Shown here: positions 26,836-40,622 of the stretch, piece by piece | Layout: each line of letters begins with the position of its first letter | Position numbering within the stretch: the first letter of the stretch is position 1 | Source: CAVTWS01 sp963738445 | GTDB taxonomy: Bacteria > Actinomycetota > Acidimicrobiia > Acidimicrobiales > SHLQ01 | DNA length: 64,000 bases | Assembly: GCA_963738445.1 (NCBI GenBank) | Contig: CAVTWS010000023.1 | Location: 372,001-436,000 of the forward strand | Direction of reading: 5' to 3' | Program-made: the position numbers and the translations under genes | Notes under the pieces: model-generated | What the model was told of the DNA's origin: nothing | The model's database searches: none | What the model saw: the letters and a program-made list of their open reading frames with translations, nothing else

Positions 26836-27927
26836 TTGGGCACCGACACGCGTTTGATCGTCCGCTCGACCTCGCTCGCGTCCTGGCCGGGCCTGGCGGC
26901 GTCGTTCGTCGACCGTGACCATCAGTCCAGCGTCGCCTACCTGGAACGCATCAGCGCCGAACGGGGCGAGCGGCTGGAGCTGCTCGTGATCGAGGACCGC
27001 GGGGAGATCCGGGGTGTGGCCCCATTGCGGGTGAAGCGCCTCCCGGTCGTGGGGGGCGGCATCGGGGTGATCGCCGGCGGACCGTTGGTGGCGTCCCGAG
27101 TTTCTGAGACCGCAGAAGCGGCGATCGCCCAGGGCGCCGGGTACCGCGCCGTGCTCGACGCCGTGGTGGAGCACTGCGGGCGCCGGTTCGTGCGGCTCCA
27201 TGTCCGTCCGCCCACGCTGGCCGCTCTCGAAGGATGGTTCGGGGAGCCGGACGCACGCTGTTGCGGCGTCGACCGCTCCGTGCTGTTCGACCCGTACGCC
27301 ACCATGGTGCTCGATCTGTCGGCCGGGACCGAGGGTCTCCGCCGCGGGCTCAGCGCCAACTGGCGGCGCCACCTGAACTACGCCGAGCGAGCTGAGCTCG
27401 GGGTCGAGGAGGTCCCGGCCGCGGAGGGTTGGCGGCGTCTCCGAGCCCTGTACGAGTCGATGAGGGACCGGAAGGGCTTCGACATCTCCCTGTCGCCCGA
27501 CTTCTGGACGTCGGTGCTCGACGATCCGCGGTCCGAGGCCGACTTCCGTTGTGTCGTGGTGGTCGATCCCGCCACCGGTGAGGACCTGGCCGGGGTGGTG
27601 CTCGGCGGCTCCGGGGCGGTCCCCGTGTACGTGCTGGGAGCCAGCTCCGTCGCCGCCCACGACCGCCGGGCCGGGTATCTCGCCCAATGGGCCGCCGTAG
27701 TCGCCTCGGTCGAGGCCGGTCATCGCTACTACGATCTCGGCGGCGTGGATCGTGCCTCGAATCCGGGAGGATGGCAGTTCAAGAACGGGATGCGGGGGCG
27801 AGAGTTGATCGCCTCGCCTCCCGTCGTGTTCCCCCCGCGCGGCCCACGAGCGCCCTTGCTGGCGCTCGTGGAGCGTCAGGCGCACCGGCGGAGGGACCGG
27901 GCCATCGCACGGGCGGGACGACCGTGA
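26836..27927 (+). CDS. FemAB/GNAT-like acyl or aminoacyl transferase
   Basis: 363 residues. Pattern of the Acetyltransf_6/FemAB superfamily: N-terminal GNAT lobe (ELLVIEDRGEIRGVAPL), central LSANWRRHLNYAERAELGVEEV, and C-terminal YDLGGVDRASNPGGWQFKNGMRG, the family's D-x-GG ... G...FK-G signature. Such proteins add amino acids to lipid II or acyl groups to polysaccharides; substrate not predictable. TTG 26836 is chosen because AGGGG lies 5 nt upstream. Coupled to the following deacetylase. Confidence 0.75.
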   Translation: MGTDTRLIVRSTSLASWPGLAASFVDRDHQSSVAYLERISAERGERLELLVIEDRGEIRGVAPLRVKRLPVVGGGIGVIAGGPLVASRVSETAEAAIAQGAGYRAVLDAVVEHCGRRFVRLHVRPPTLAALEGWFGEPDARCCGVDRSVLFDPYATMVLDLSAGTEGLRRGLSANWRRHLNYAERAELGVEEVPAAEGWRRLRALYESMRDRKGFDISLSPDFWTSVLDDPRSEADFRCVVVVDPATGEDLAGVVLGGSGAVPVYVLGASSVAAHDRRAGYLAQWAAVVASVEAGHRYYDLGGVDRASNPGGWQFKNGMRGRELIASPPVVFPPRGPRAPLLALVERQAHRRRDRAIARAGRP

Positions 27928-28703
27928 CGGGCCCTGCCGTGCCCCCGTGCGTCGTGCTGTCACCCCATCGCGACGACGCCATCTTGTCGGTCTTCGGGCT
28001 GATCTCGATCGGCGCGGTTCCTCGGGTGGTCAACGCCTTCGCTGCGGCGCCCTCGCCGATGCAGTCGACCACATGGGATCGACGCTGTGGTTTCCGTGAC
28101 AGCGATCACGCGACCGAGGCCCGACGGGCCGAGGACGAGGAGGCTTTTCGGGGCCTTCCCACCGAGGTGATCGACGCCGACCTGCTCGACGGCATGTATC
28201 TCCGGGGGAACCGGCCGGCCTCGGATGTCGACCGGCTGCGGGAGGTCGTCGCCGTCGCCCTCGACGGCCTCGGTCCCGACATCGCCATCGCCGTGCCCGC
28301 CGGCGCCGGTCGGCCTCGCCGTTCGAGCGCCACCCGCCGCGTGTTGCATCGCCTGGTCCCGGGTGCGGCCGAGGGACGCCGCTACATCGCTCCCCATCCG
28401 GACCACCTGTGGCTCCGCGATGCCGGCCTCACCGTCGCCCGCGAGCACGGTCGCACGGTCGTGATCTACGAGGAGATCCCCCACGGCATGGGCTTTCCGG
28501 CCGATGAGAAGGTGTGCGGCCTGGCGGCTGCGAACGGGGAAACGGCCACGCCCGTGGTCATGGACCCCGATCTCGACGAGAAGGTGCGCCGGCTCGGGGC
28601 CTATCGCTCCCAGCTGCCCCTGCTCTTCCCACCGTGGCTCAAGGGCCCGCTGCGTGAAGTCGTGCCCACGGCGGAGCGGTACTGGGTGTTCGAGCCCGTC
28701 TGA
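27924..28703 (+). CDS. PIG-L (LmbE) family deacetylase
   Basis: 259 residues. Zn-binding motif SPHRDDA (P-H-x-D-D) near residue 14 and a second PHPDH (about 155) match the N-acetylglucosaminyl deacetylase family that includes MshB and Mca of mycothiol metabolism. Substrate unknown; coupling (GTGA overlap) to a FemAB-like transferase suggests the two modify the same glycan or sugar, one removing and one adding an acyl group. No signal peptide. Confidence 0.82.
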   Translation: MTGPAVPPCVVLSPHRDDAILSVFGLISIGAVPRVVNAFAAAPSPMQSTTWDRRCGFRDSDHATEARRAEDEEAFRGLPTEVIDADLLDGMYLRGNRPASDVDRLREVVAVALDGLGPDIAIAVPAGAGRPRRSSATRRVLHRLVPGAAEGRRYIAPHPDHLWLRDAGLTVAREHGRTVVIYEEIPHGMGFPADEKVCGLAAANGETATPVVMDPDLDEKVRRLGAYRSQLPLLFPPWLKGPLREVVPTAERYWVFEPV

Positions 28704-28733
28704 CCCCGCTGACGGTCGCTCCGGCCCGGCATC

Positions 28734-29315
28734 TCAGACGTCGCCGGGGGTGGAGCACACCACCATGCGGTTGATGGTGGCGAACCCGTCGATCCTCGCA
28801 TCGACCCCGCGGCCGCCGTTGAGGGCGGTGAGCCGGAAGCGAAGGTCGTCGCCGTCCTGAGCGGTGCGAAGTCGGTCCACGTGCCGATCACGGTCGGCCA
28901 GGTACTGGTCCCAGTCGGCGAACCAGGACTCGAGCAGGAACGCGTCGTCGGCTGACCCGAGGGGCAGCACCCGGAGGTCGACCACCAGCTGGGCGACGAC
29001 CGCGTTCTGGAGCACGAGCAGATCGGCGCGCTCGGCCGGGGTGGTCACGTCGGCCGGGTTGGGCAGGTCGGCGAGCTCGTCGAGCATGGTCTGGCACCGG
29101 GGACGGGCCAGCTCGCCGAAGTCGTCGGAGGTCAACCGGTCGACGTCGCTGTCGGGTTTCCACGGGCTGAACGCCCACACCCAGAACACGGCCATCGAGA
29201 TGAGGAAGAGCCCGGCCAGGGCCCGGCCCAAGGTGAGGTGTCGCCACCACGGCCCGTCCGGCCCGGGGTCGTCGAGGGCGGGGTCAGGGCGGGCAGGCGG
29301 GTCGATGATGGTCAC
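28734..29315 (-). CDS. Membrane-anchored protein of unknown function
   Basis: 193 residues with one membrane segment (LAGLFLISMAVFWVWAF, about 33-49) after a Pro/Asp-rich cytosolic tail, and an extracytoplasmic helical domain (NAVVAQLVVDLRVLP, ESWFADWDQYLADRDRHVDRL). GTG start with AAGGA 4 nt upstream. It follows the penicillin-binding protein gene by 43 bp on the same strand, so a cell-envelope role is plausible. Family not recognised. Confidence 0.65.
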   Translation of the reverse strand: MTIIDPPARPDPALDDPGPDGPWWRHLTLGRALAGLFLISMAVFWVWAFSPWKPDSDVDRLTSDDFGELARPRCQTMLDELADLPNPADVTTPAERADLLVLQNAVVAQLVVDLRVLPLGSADDAFLLESWFADWDQYLADRDRHVDRLRTAQDGDDLRFRLTALNGGRGVDARIDGFATINRMVVCSTPGDV

Positions 29316-29358
29316 GGGATCCTTTGGATGACACGGCGAACGGGCGGCGCAGGTGCGA

Positions 29359-31860
29359 TCAGGGCGGGTTGACGCGGATGGTGATCGACGCGGTCGAAGG
29401 CGGGGGCGATCCCGCGGCGGGGGACTGCTCCCACACGAGGCCGACCGCGGAGCCGGGCGGGGTGCCGGGCTGGCGGGTGTTGTCCTCGGCGACCGCGAAC
29501 CCGGCGCCGACCAGCACCTGCCGGGCTTCGGCGACGGTGAACCCGACCACGCTCGGCACCGTCACCGGGATCGTGGTCGGCGGCGCGGTGACGATCTCGA
29601 TGGTGACGATCGTGCCCAGGTAGGTCTGGGTGTCACCCGCCGGCGCCTGGGCGCTCACCGTGCCCAGGGTTCCACCCTCGATCTGCACGCCGACCGACTC
29701 CACCACGAAGCCGGCTGCCTCCAGGGTGGCCCGGGCATCGGCTTCGCTGAGCCCCCGCACGTTGGGGACGGCGGCGAGGGGCTGCTCGCTCAGGATCGTG
29801 GTCGAGGTCGTGGTGGTGCTGGTGGGCGGTGTCGGGAACTCGGTGGGCGGGATGTTCAGACCCTCGGACCCCAGGGCAAAACTCATGATCTCGCGCCAGA
29901 TCGACGTGGGGTAGGTGCCGCCGAAGACGTCGATCGGCGTGCGGGGCGGGCGCATCGGGATCTGCCCCTGGGGGAAACCCACCCAGACCGCGGTGACGAG
30001 TTGGGGCACGTATCCGGCGAAGGTGGCATCGGCGAGGTTCTGGGCGGTGCCCGTCTTGCCGGCGGCGGGGCGGCCGATCTGGCCGTTGTTCCTGCCCGTG
30101 CCCTCTTCGATGACGCCGCGAAGGACCCACGAGATCTGGGCCGCGGTGTCGGGGGCGAGCACGTTCACCCGCTCGGGGATGTGTTCGTAGATCACGGTGC
30201 CGTCGGAGGCCACGATGCGGGTGACGTAGGCCGGGTCGACCCGGTCGCCGTTGTTGGCGAAGGTGCCGTACACCGTGGCGAGGTCCATGACCGTGACGTC
30301 CTCGGTGCCGAGCACGGCGGCGGGAACGGGGGAGATTGGCGAGGTCTCGGGGTTCACGCCGAGGTCGTAGGCCATCTGCACGAAGTTCTCGGCGCCGATG
30401 TCGAGCATGAGCTGGGCGTACACCGTGTTGTACGACTGGCGGGTCGCGGTGACGAGGGTGACCCGCCCGCCGCCGCCGCCGCCTTTCACCCGCCACGGTG
30501 TGGTGAGCGTGCCGGCGGGATAGTCCGACGGTCGGAACTCGATGTTCGACGGGGCGACGTACGTGTCGGTGACCTCGAACCCGCCCCGCTCGAGCGCGTA
30601 GGCGAGGGCGATGGGTTTCATCGACGAGCCGGCCTGGCGGCCGCCATCGGGATCGCCGTCGCCGTCGTTGTCCGCCCCGGCGACCGCCAGGTTCGTGTGG
30701 ACCTCTTCGCCGAAGTAGTCGCGGCCCGCCACCATGGCCAGCACGTTGCCCGTCGAGGGCTCCATGACGACGGCGGCACCGTCGGGCCCGTCGGCGTTGG
30801 GCAGGATGCCGTTGGCGCCGTAGACGATCTCCTGCGCGCGCTCCTGGAGGTTGCGGTCGAGGGTGGTGTAGATCCGCAGGCCGCCGCCGTAGAGCGCGTC
30901 CTGGCGCGCCTCCTCGGTCGGGTAGAGCTCGACGATCCGCGGGTCGTCGCCGTCGAGGAACCAGCGGCGGACCTCGTCGACGAAGTACGCGCCGGGGAAC
31001 TCATCTTCGTACGCCGCGGTCTCCTGGGAGGATTCCTGCGCCACGACGATCGTGCGGACGGTGAGGTCGTAGGCCTCGTCGTGCTCGGCCTGCGAGATGA
31101 ACTCGTTGGCGAGCATCCGGTCGAGCACGAGGCGCCGGCGGCGCTCGGCGTCGTCGGGGGAGTCGTAGGGGTCGAACCCGCTCGGCCGTTGCACCAGGCC
31201 GGCGAGCAGCGCCGCCTCGGCCAGGCTGACCTCGCCGATGTCCTTGTGGAAGTACTCCTCGGCTGCCGCCTGGACGCCGTAGGCGTTGTTCCCGAAGAAC
31301 ACCACGTTCAGGTACTGCTCGAGGATGAACTCCTTGGTGTACTGCTGCTCGAGGCGTCGGGCCAGGTTGACCTCCTGGATCTTGCACTGGATGGTGCGGG
31401 TCGCGGCGCCCTCGTCGTCGAAGCACTCGGTGAGCTGGTCCTGCTGGGTGAGCTTGACGAGCTGCTGGGTGATGGTGGAGCCGCCCTGCTCCACCCCGCC
31501 GGCGGACACGTTCGTGCGAGCCGAGCGGATCAGGCCCCGGAGGTCGAATCCGTGGTGGAGGTAGAAGCGTTCGTCCTCGATGGCGACGATGGCGTCGATC
31601 ATCACCTGAGGGATCTCGGCGAACCGCACGTTGGTGCGGTTCTGGGCCGCTTGGAGCTCGGTGAGCAGCACGCCGTCGTTGTCGTAGACGCTCGAGGTCT
31701 GGACCTGTTCGGGAAAGGTCACCGTCAGATCGGGCGAGGTGTACGAGTAACACGACGACGCCACGAGGGCGAGCGTGAGCAGGGCCAACGGAGTGCGGCG
31801 TCGCGCCACGAGACGACGGGGGCGCGGCGCGGCCGTGAGAGACGAGGGAGCAGCGGCCAT
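29359..31860 (-). CDS. Class A penicillin-binding protein with two PASTA domains
   Basis: Bifunctional peptidoglycan polymerase, 833 residues: short Arg-rich cytosolic tail, one TM helix (residues 24-39), GT51 transglycosylase (AIEDERFYLHHG with catalytic Glu, GGSTITQQLVK, RKLEQ-like RRLEQQYTKEFILEQYLN), transpeptidase with SSMKP (SxxK Ser), SYN and KTGTA, then Thr-rich linker and two C-terminal PASTA repeats (VPNVRGLSEADARATLEAAGF; VPSVVGFTVAEARQVLVGAGF). Resembles PonA1/PonA2. ATG 31860 assumed; ATG 31881 also possible. Divergent from tyrS. Confidence 0.92.
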   Translation of the reverse strand: MAAAPSSLTAAPRPRRLVARRRTPLALLTLALVASSCYSYTSPDLTVTFPEQVQTSSVYDNDGVLLTELQAAQNRTNVRFAEIPQVMIDAIVAIEDERFYLHHGFDLRGLIRSARTNVSAGGVEQGGSTITQQLVKLTQQDQLTECFDDEGAATRTIQCKIQEVNLARRLEQQYTKEFILEQYLNVVFFGNNAYGVQAAAEEYFHKDIGEVSLAEAALLAGLVQRPSGFDPYDSPDDAERRRRLVLDRMLANEFISQAEHDEAYDLTVRTIVVAQESSQETAAYEDEFPGAYFVDEVRRWFLDGDDPRIVELYPTEEARQDALYGGGLRIYTTLDRNLQERAQEIVYGANGILPNADGPDGAAVVMEPSTGNVLAMVAGRDYFGEEVHTNLAVAGADNDGDGDPDGGRQAGSSMKPIALAYALERGGFEVTDTYVAPSNIEFRPSDYPAGTLTTPWRVKGGGGGGRVTLVTATRQSYNTVYAQLMLDIGAENFVQMAYDLGVNPETSPISPVPAAVLGTEDVTVMDLATVYGTFANNGDRVDPAYVTRIVASDGTVIYEHIPERVNVLAPDTAAQISWVLRGVIEEGTGRNNGQIGRPAAGKTGTAQNLADATFAGYVPQLVTAVWVGFPQGQIPMRPPRTPIDVFGGTYPTSIWREIMSFALGSEGLNIPPTEFPTPPTSTTTTSTTILSEQPLAAVPNVRGLSEADARATLEAAGFVVESVGVQIEGGTLGTVSAQAPAGDTQTYLGTIVTIEIVTAPPTTIPVTVPSVVGFTVAEARQVLVGAGFAVAEDNTRQPGTPPGSAVGLVWEQSPAAGSPPPSTASITIRVNPP

Positions 31861-31882
31861 GGCCGGACCATTCTCGCCCATG

Positions 31883-31930
31883 GCGAGCCGAATCTGGCGG
31901 CAGGGGACGAGCCGAATCCGGCCACAGGGT
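31883..31930. repeat. 24-bp imperfect direct repeat between the PBP gene and tyrS
   Basis: Copies at 31883-31906 and 31907-31930 share GAGCCGAATC and CAGGG with five or so differences. It fills much of the 98-bp divergent promoter region. Confidence 0.7.
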
Positions 31931-31958
31931 GAGGAGTGGTCGGGCACAATGGGTCGCA

Positions 31959-33233
31959 ATGTCCGGACCCACCATCCTCGACGACCTCGATGCCCGAGGT
32001 CTGCTCCACGACCACACCGACCGCCAGGCCTTCGCCGAGCTGCTCGACCGCGGTCCCGTCACCTTCTACTACGGCGTCGATCCCACCGCCGACAGCCTGC
32101 ACGCCGGCAACCTGATCGGGCTGCTCGTGTTGCGGCGGTTGCAGGAGGAGGGGCACCGGCCCATCGCCCTGGCCGGAGGGGCCACGGGCATGATCGGTGA
32201 CCCATCCGGTCGCAGCGACGAACGCAACCTGCTCGACGACGCCACCCTGGCCGCCAACGTGGCGGGCATCACGGCCCAGCTGGCCCGATTCGTCGACTTC
32301 GACCACGCCACCGTTCCGGCGATGATGGTCGACAACGCCGATTGGACGGTCCCGACCACGCTCGTCGACTTCCTCCGAGACGTCGGCAAACACTTCACGA
32401 TCAACCAGATGGTGGCCAAGGAGTCGGTGCGCTCCCGCATGAGCAGCGAGAGCGGCATCTCCTTCACCGAGTTCAGCTACATGCTGCTGCAGGCCAACGA
32501 CTTCGCCCATCTGCATCGCGAGCACGACTGTCGGTTCCAGATCGGCGGTTCGGACCAGTGGGGCAACATCACCGCCGGCATCGAGCTCATCCGCCGCCGG
32601 TACGGAGCGTCGGCCCACGGCCTGACCTGGCCGTTGCTCACCCGGGCGGACGGTTCGAAGTTCGGGAAGTCGATGGGGGACAACGTCTGGCTGGCCGCCG
32701 AGCGCACCTCGCCCTACCGCTTCTACCAGTACTGGATCAACACCGACGACCGGGATCTTCGGCGTTTCCTGCTGCAGCTCACGCTGCTCCCGGTCCGTGC
32801 CGTCGACGAGGTCATCGCCGGGCACGAGTCGGCCCCGGAGCGCCGCGCCGGCCAGCAGCGCCTCGCCATGGAGGTCACCTCGATCGTCCACGGTGCCCCG
32901 GCCGCCGAGGCCGCCCGCGAAGCGTCAGGGGTGCTGTTCGGTCGCGACGCCGCCGCCATCCCGTCGGAGCTCGTCCTCGACACGCTCGACGGTGAGATCC
33001 CCGCGGCCCGGGTTCCCGCCTCGATGACCGATCCGGTGGACCTGCTCGTCGCGGTCGGCCTGGCGACGTCGAAGGGTGACGCCCGCCGCGCCATCGCCGG
33101 CAACGGTGTCTCGGTGGCCGGTCATCGGCTCGGCGCAGACCAACCGCTACCCGCCGACGCGGTCTGGCACGACCGCTATGTGCTGATCCGGCGCGGAAAG
33201 CAGTATGGTCTGGCGGTCGTCGAACGGGCCTGA
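31959..33233 (+). CDS. tyrS: Tyrosyl-tRNA synthetase
   Basis: 424-residue class I synthetase. HIGH-like DSLHAGNLIGL, tyrosine pocket with QIGGSDQWGNI, and KMSKS-like SKFGKSMGD; C-terminal S4 RNA-binding domain from about 345 (GLATSKGDARRAIAGNGVSVAG). ATG 31959 gives the standard N-terminus; a CACAAT -10 candidate (31945-31950) ends 8 nt upstream with no RBS, so it may be leaderless. No T-box leader seen. Immediately upstream of the rRNA operon on the same strand. Confidence 0.96.
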   Translation: MSGPTILDDLDARGLLHDHTDRQAFAELLDRGPVTFYYGVDPTADSLHAGNLIGLLVLRRLQEEGHRPIALAGGATGMIGDPSGRSDERNLLDDATLAANVAGITAQLARFVDFDHATVPAMMVDNADWTVPTTLVDFLRDVGKHFTINQMVAKESVRSRMSSESGISFTEFSYMLLQANDFAHLHREHDCRFQIGGSDQWGNITAGIELIRRRYGASAHGLTWPLLTRADGSKFGKSMGDNVWLAAERTSPYRFYQYWINTDDRDLRRFLLQLTLLPVRAVDEVIAGHESAPERRAGQQRLAMEVTSIVHGAPAAEAAREASGVLFGRDAAAIPSELVLDTLDGEIPAARVPASMTDPVDLLVAVGLATSKGDARRAIAGNGVSVAGHRLGADQPLPADAVWHDRYVLIRRGKQYGLAVVERA

Positions 33234-33319
33234 GCGGGCCGGGAGATCGACAGAGAGTGGTTCCCCCACCGCTCTGGGCGCCAGAACCACCTGCTTGCAA
33301 GAAATCTTTGTCGGACAGG

Positions 33320-33348
33320 TTGACGCTTTGGTGGGGGCTGGATATGGT
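33320..33348 (+). promoter_or_regulatory. rRNA operon promoter
   Basis: TTGACG (33320-33325), 17-bp spacer, TATGGT (33343-33348): the best sigma-70-type promoter in the window. An AT-richer stretch GCAAGAAATCTTTG just upstream may act as an UP element. Transcription would start near 33355, about 317 nt before mature 16S. Confidence 0.8.
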
Positions 33349-33354
33349 TGTCCC

Positions 33355-33671
33355 TCGCCCCCCACGGGCTTGCGAGCCGCACAGGCCGCTCAGTCGGGGG
33401 AGGCAGGCACCACCGGAGGTTCGGCCTCTGCGTGTCCGGAGTCGAGTTCGACTTCACGTGCTCCTTGAAAACAGAAGAGAGGACGCAAAAGCCAGTGCGG
33501 GCCGTTGCGCAGGTGATGCGAGTCACCATGCAGCGACCCATACAAACGAAAGAAATTCCGTACCACGGAGCCACCGGTCACCTAAGGCCGGTGAAAACAG
33601 GTACACAAACTCGCCCGGGCTTCGGCCCGGTCCAAAGATCCACGGCCTCGGTTGCGACCGAGGTACAGATC
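33355..33671 (+). other. rRNA operon leader with boxA and 16S processing arm
   Basis: No gene lies between 33233 and 16S. TGCTCCTTGAAAAC at 33459-33472 looks like the antitermination boxA. GAAAACAGAAGAGAGGA (33467-33483) is perfectly complementary over 17 nt to 35304-35320 in the 16S-23S spacer, forming the RNase III stalk of pre-16S. Further downstream are small hairpins such as CCGGGCTTCGGCCCGG. Confidence 0.75.
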
Positions 33672-38540
<4,869 letters not shown>

Positions 38541-38542
38541 AA

Positions 38543-38578
38543 CTCACCATTGATGGTGAGGTGCTCGTGTTCGCTATG
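38543..38578 (+). other. 23S-5S spacer: hairpin and 3' arm of the 23S processing stalk
   Basis: CTCACCAT/ATGGTGAG (38543-38550/38553-38560) forms a tight hairpin right after 23S. TGCTCGTGTTCGCTATG (38562-38578) pairs perfectly with 35447-35463 to close the pre-23S stalk. Confidence 0.75.
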
Positions 38579-38612
38579 GAGTTCTCGACGGTACGCCGTC
38601 GTTGACAACTGA

Positions 38613-38730
<118 letters not shown>

Positions 38731-38740
38731 TTCGCTTGTG

Positions 38741-38775
38741 ACAGGAGGTCCTTCGGGGCCTCCTGTTGCCGTTTT
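38741..38775 (+). terminator. rRNA operon terminator
   Basis: Stem ACAGGAGGTCC/GGGCCTCCTGT (11 bp, one G-T pair) capped by the very stable TTCG tetraloop, followed by TGCCGTTTT. Lies 11 nt after 5S. Confidence 0.9.
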
Positions 38776-38864
38776 GGCCCCGGATTCTTGCCGGCCGGGT
38801 GGGAATGCAGGTTCCCGGTGGCCCCCCGGCTCGGCTGGCTCGGCGCTCGGTAGGCTTGTCGGCC

Positions 38865-40496
38865 ATGGCTGACCCGGGATCATCGTCGAATCGTCCCGGA
38901 GGGCGCGCCCCGTTGGGCTCGGTCGCCCGCCGTGGGGCCCGAAAGGTCACCGAGGAGCCGTTCGACGCTCGACCGGGGTCCGGTCGGGGCGACGCTCGAG
39001 GTCGGGACGATGGCCGGGGGCCGGGTCGACCGTCAGGTCCTGGTGGCCGCGGTCCCGGTGGTCGTGGAGCGGGGCCTGCTGATTCGGGCCGCGGCGGATC
39101 TCCGCGGCCAGGTCCGGCGGGACGTACCGGCCCGGCTCGGCCGGGAGCCTCGCGTTCGGCCGATGGTCGTACCGGCCCGGGGGCGCGGTCGGGCCCTGCA
39201 CGCGGCGGCGAGAGCCGCTCGGCGTTTGGTGACCGTTCCGGCGGGCGATCGGCGGCTGGCCCTTCGAGCGGCGGCCGGTCCGGGCCGAGCCGCTCCGGTG
39301 GCGATGATCGCTCGGGTCCGAGCCGCTCCGGTGGCGATGGTCGATCCGGTCCGAGCCGCTCCGGTGGCGATGGTCGTTCCGGCCCCACCCGGTCCGGTTT
39401 CGACAGTCGTTCCGGTTCGGGTCGACCTGGTCCGCCCCGGTCGTCGGGTGACCGCTCGAACGCGCCCTACGGTGAGCGTCGCGGCGGTCCGTCCCCCATG
39501 GGCCGAGACGACGCGGCCTGGAACCCGTCCCGTGGCGTTGGCGAGGGTAATGAGCGCAGGCCCTCGGGTCCGCGCGGCGGGTCCTCGCGGCCCTCCCCCG
39601 ACGCTCGGTCCCGCTGGGAGGACGGCCGGGGTGAGCGGGGCGTGGGTGGCGAACGCGGGAGCGGGAATGTCCGGCGCGCCGAGCCCGATCGGCAGCCCAG
39701 CACGGCGGGTGAGTTCGATCGGCCGGATGCATCGACCGTTCGGGCGCGCCCCGACAAGCCGCGTATCGTGCGCCGGCCTCGTGAGGAAGGTGCCGACGCG
39801 GTGCCGGACGCACCGAAACCGGCCCGCAAGTCGGCGGTCAAGCCCGGCCGTGCGCCGCTGCGGCCCCGTTCATCGGAGGAGACACCCGGAGACTCCTTGG
39901 CTCGGATCTTGGGTCGGGAGCGGGGCGCGCGGTTGGCCCAACGGCTCGACGAGGCGGCCCACGCGTTCGCGGCCGATCGGTTCCAGGACAGTCGGCGCAT
40001 TCTCCGGCCGATCGCGGAGGAGGCCCCCGACGCGGCCGATGTTCGAGAGTTGCTCGGGCTCAGCTACTACCGGATGGGTCAGTGGAACCAGGCCATCACG
40101 GAGCTGGAGGCGTTTCGGGCGCTGACCGGAAGCACCGAGCAGCATCCCGTGCTCGCCGACTGCTACCGGGCACGCAAGGATTGGAAGTCGGTCGATGAGT
40201 TGTGGGAGGAGCTGCGACTGGTGTCGCCGCATCCCGAGCTCGTCATCGAGGGTCGCATCGTGGCGGCCGGAGCGATGGCCGACCGTGGTCAGCTCATCGA
40301 GGCGATACGGGAGCTGGAGCGGGGCTGGAAGACGGTCGCCAATCCTAGGTCGTACCACCTTCGACGCGCCTACGCGCTCGCCGACCTGTACGAGCGTTCC
40401 GGCGGCACTGCCCACGCTCGTGACCTCTTCTCGTGGATCGTCCGCCACGATCGGGACTTCGCTGACGCGGCGTTGAGGATCGGTGCCCTGAGCTGA
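38865..40496 (+). CDS. TPR protein with a long Arg-Gly-rich disordered N-terminus
   Basis: 543 residues in two halves. Residues 1 to about 345 are almost wholly Gly, Arg, Ser, Pro and Asp with no hydrophobic core, including three 11-residue repeats (DGRSGPSRSGG, residues about 140-172) encoded by 33-bp tandem repeats. Residues 350-543 are helical TPR-like repeats (FAADRFQDSRRILRPIAEEAPD; LLGLSYYRMGQWNQAITELE). The layout matches the TPR protein after tyrS in mycobacteria (Rv1691 by memory), but with an RG-rich tail like RNA-binding proteins. ATG 38865 follows TAGGCT by 8 nt; possibly leaderless. Function unknown. Confidence 0.85.
   Translation: MADPGSSSNRPGGRAPLGSVARRGARKVTEEPFDARPGSGRGDARGRDDGRGPGRPSGPGGRGPGGRGAGPADSGRGGSPRPGPAGRTGPARPGASRSADGRTGPGARSGPARGGESRSAFGDRSGGRSAAGPSSGGRSGPSRSGGDDRSGPSRSGGDGRSGPSRSGGDGRSGPTRSGFDSRSGSGRPGPPRSSGDRSNAPYGERRGGPSPMGRDDAAWNPSRGVGEGNERRPSGPRGGSSRPSPDARSRWEDGRGERGVGGERGSGNVRRAEPDRQPSTAGEFDRPDASTVRARPDKPRIVRRPREEGADAVPDAPKPARKSAVKPGRAPLRPRSSEETPGDSLARILGRERGARLAQRLDEAAHAFAADRFQDSRRILRPIAEEAPDAADVRELLGLSYYRMGQWNQAITELEAFRALTGSTEQHPVLADCYRARKDWKSVDELWEELRLVSPHPELVIEGRIVAAGAMADRGQLIEAIRELERGWKTVANPRSYHLRRAYALADLYERSGGTAHARDLFSWIVRHDRDFADAALRIGALS
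39285..39383 (+). repeat. 33-bp tandem repeat encoding RSGPSRSGGDG units
   Basis: Three copies starting at 39285, 39318 and 39351, and a diverged fourth from 39384. Period 33 keeps the frame. The unit begins CCGAGCCGCTCCGGTGGCGA. Confidence 0.85.
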
Positions 40497-40622
40497 CGTC
40501 GCCTGGGGTTCCCCTCGTGACCCCTCGACCCACCCATCTACTCATACGTGTCACACCCCTTCGGCAGGATGTCACCATTCGCCATCGCGGCCTTCGGTTC
40601 CCATCCAGCGGAGGTCGCTTCC

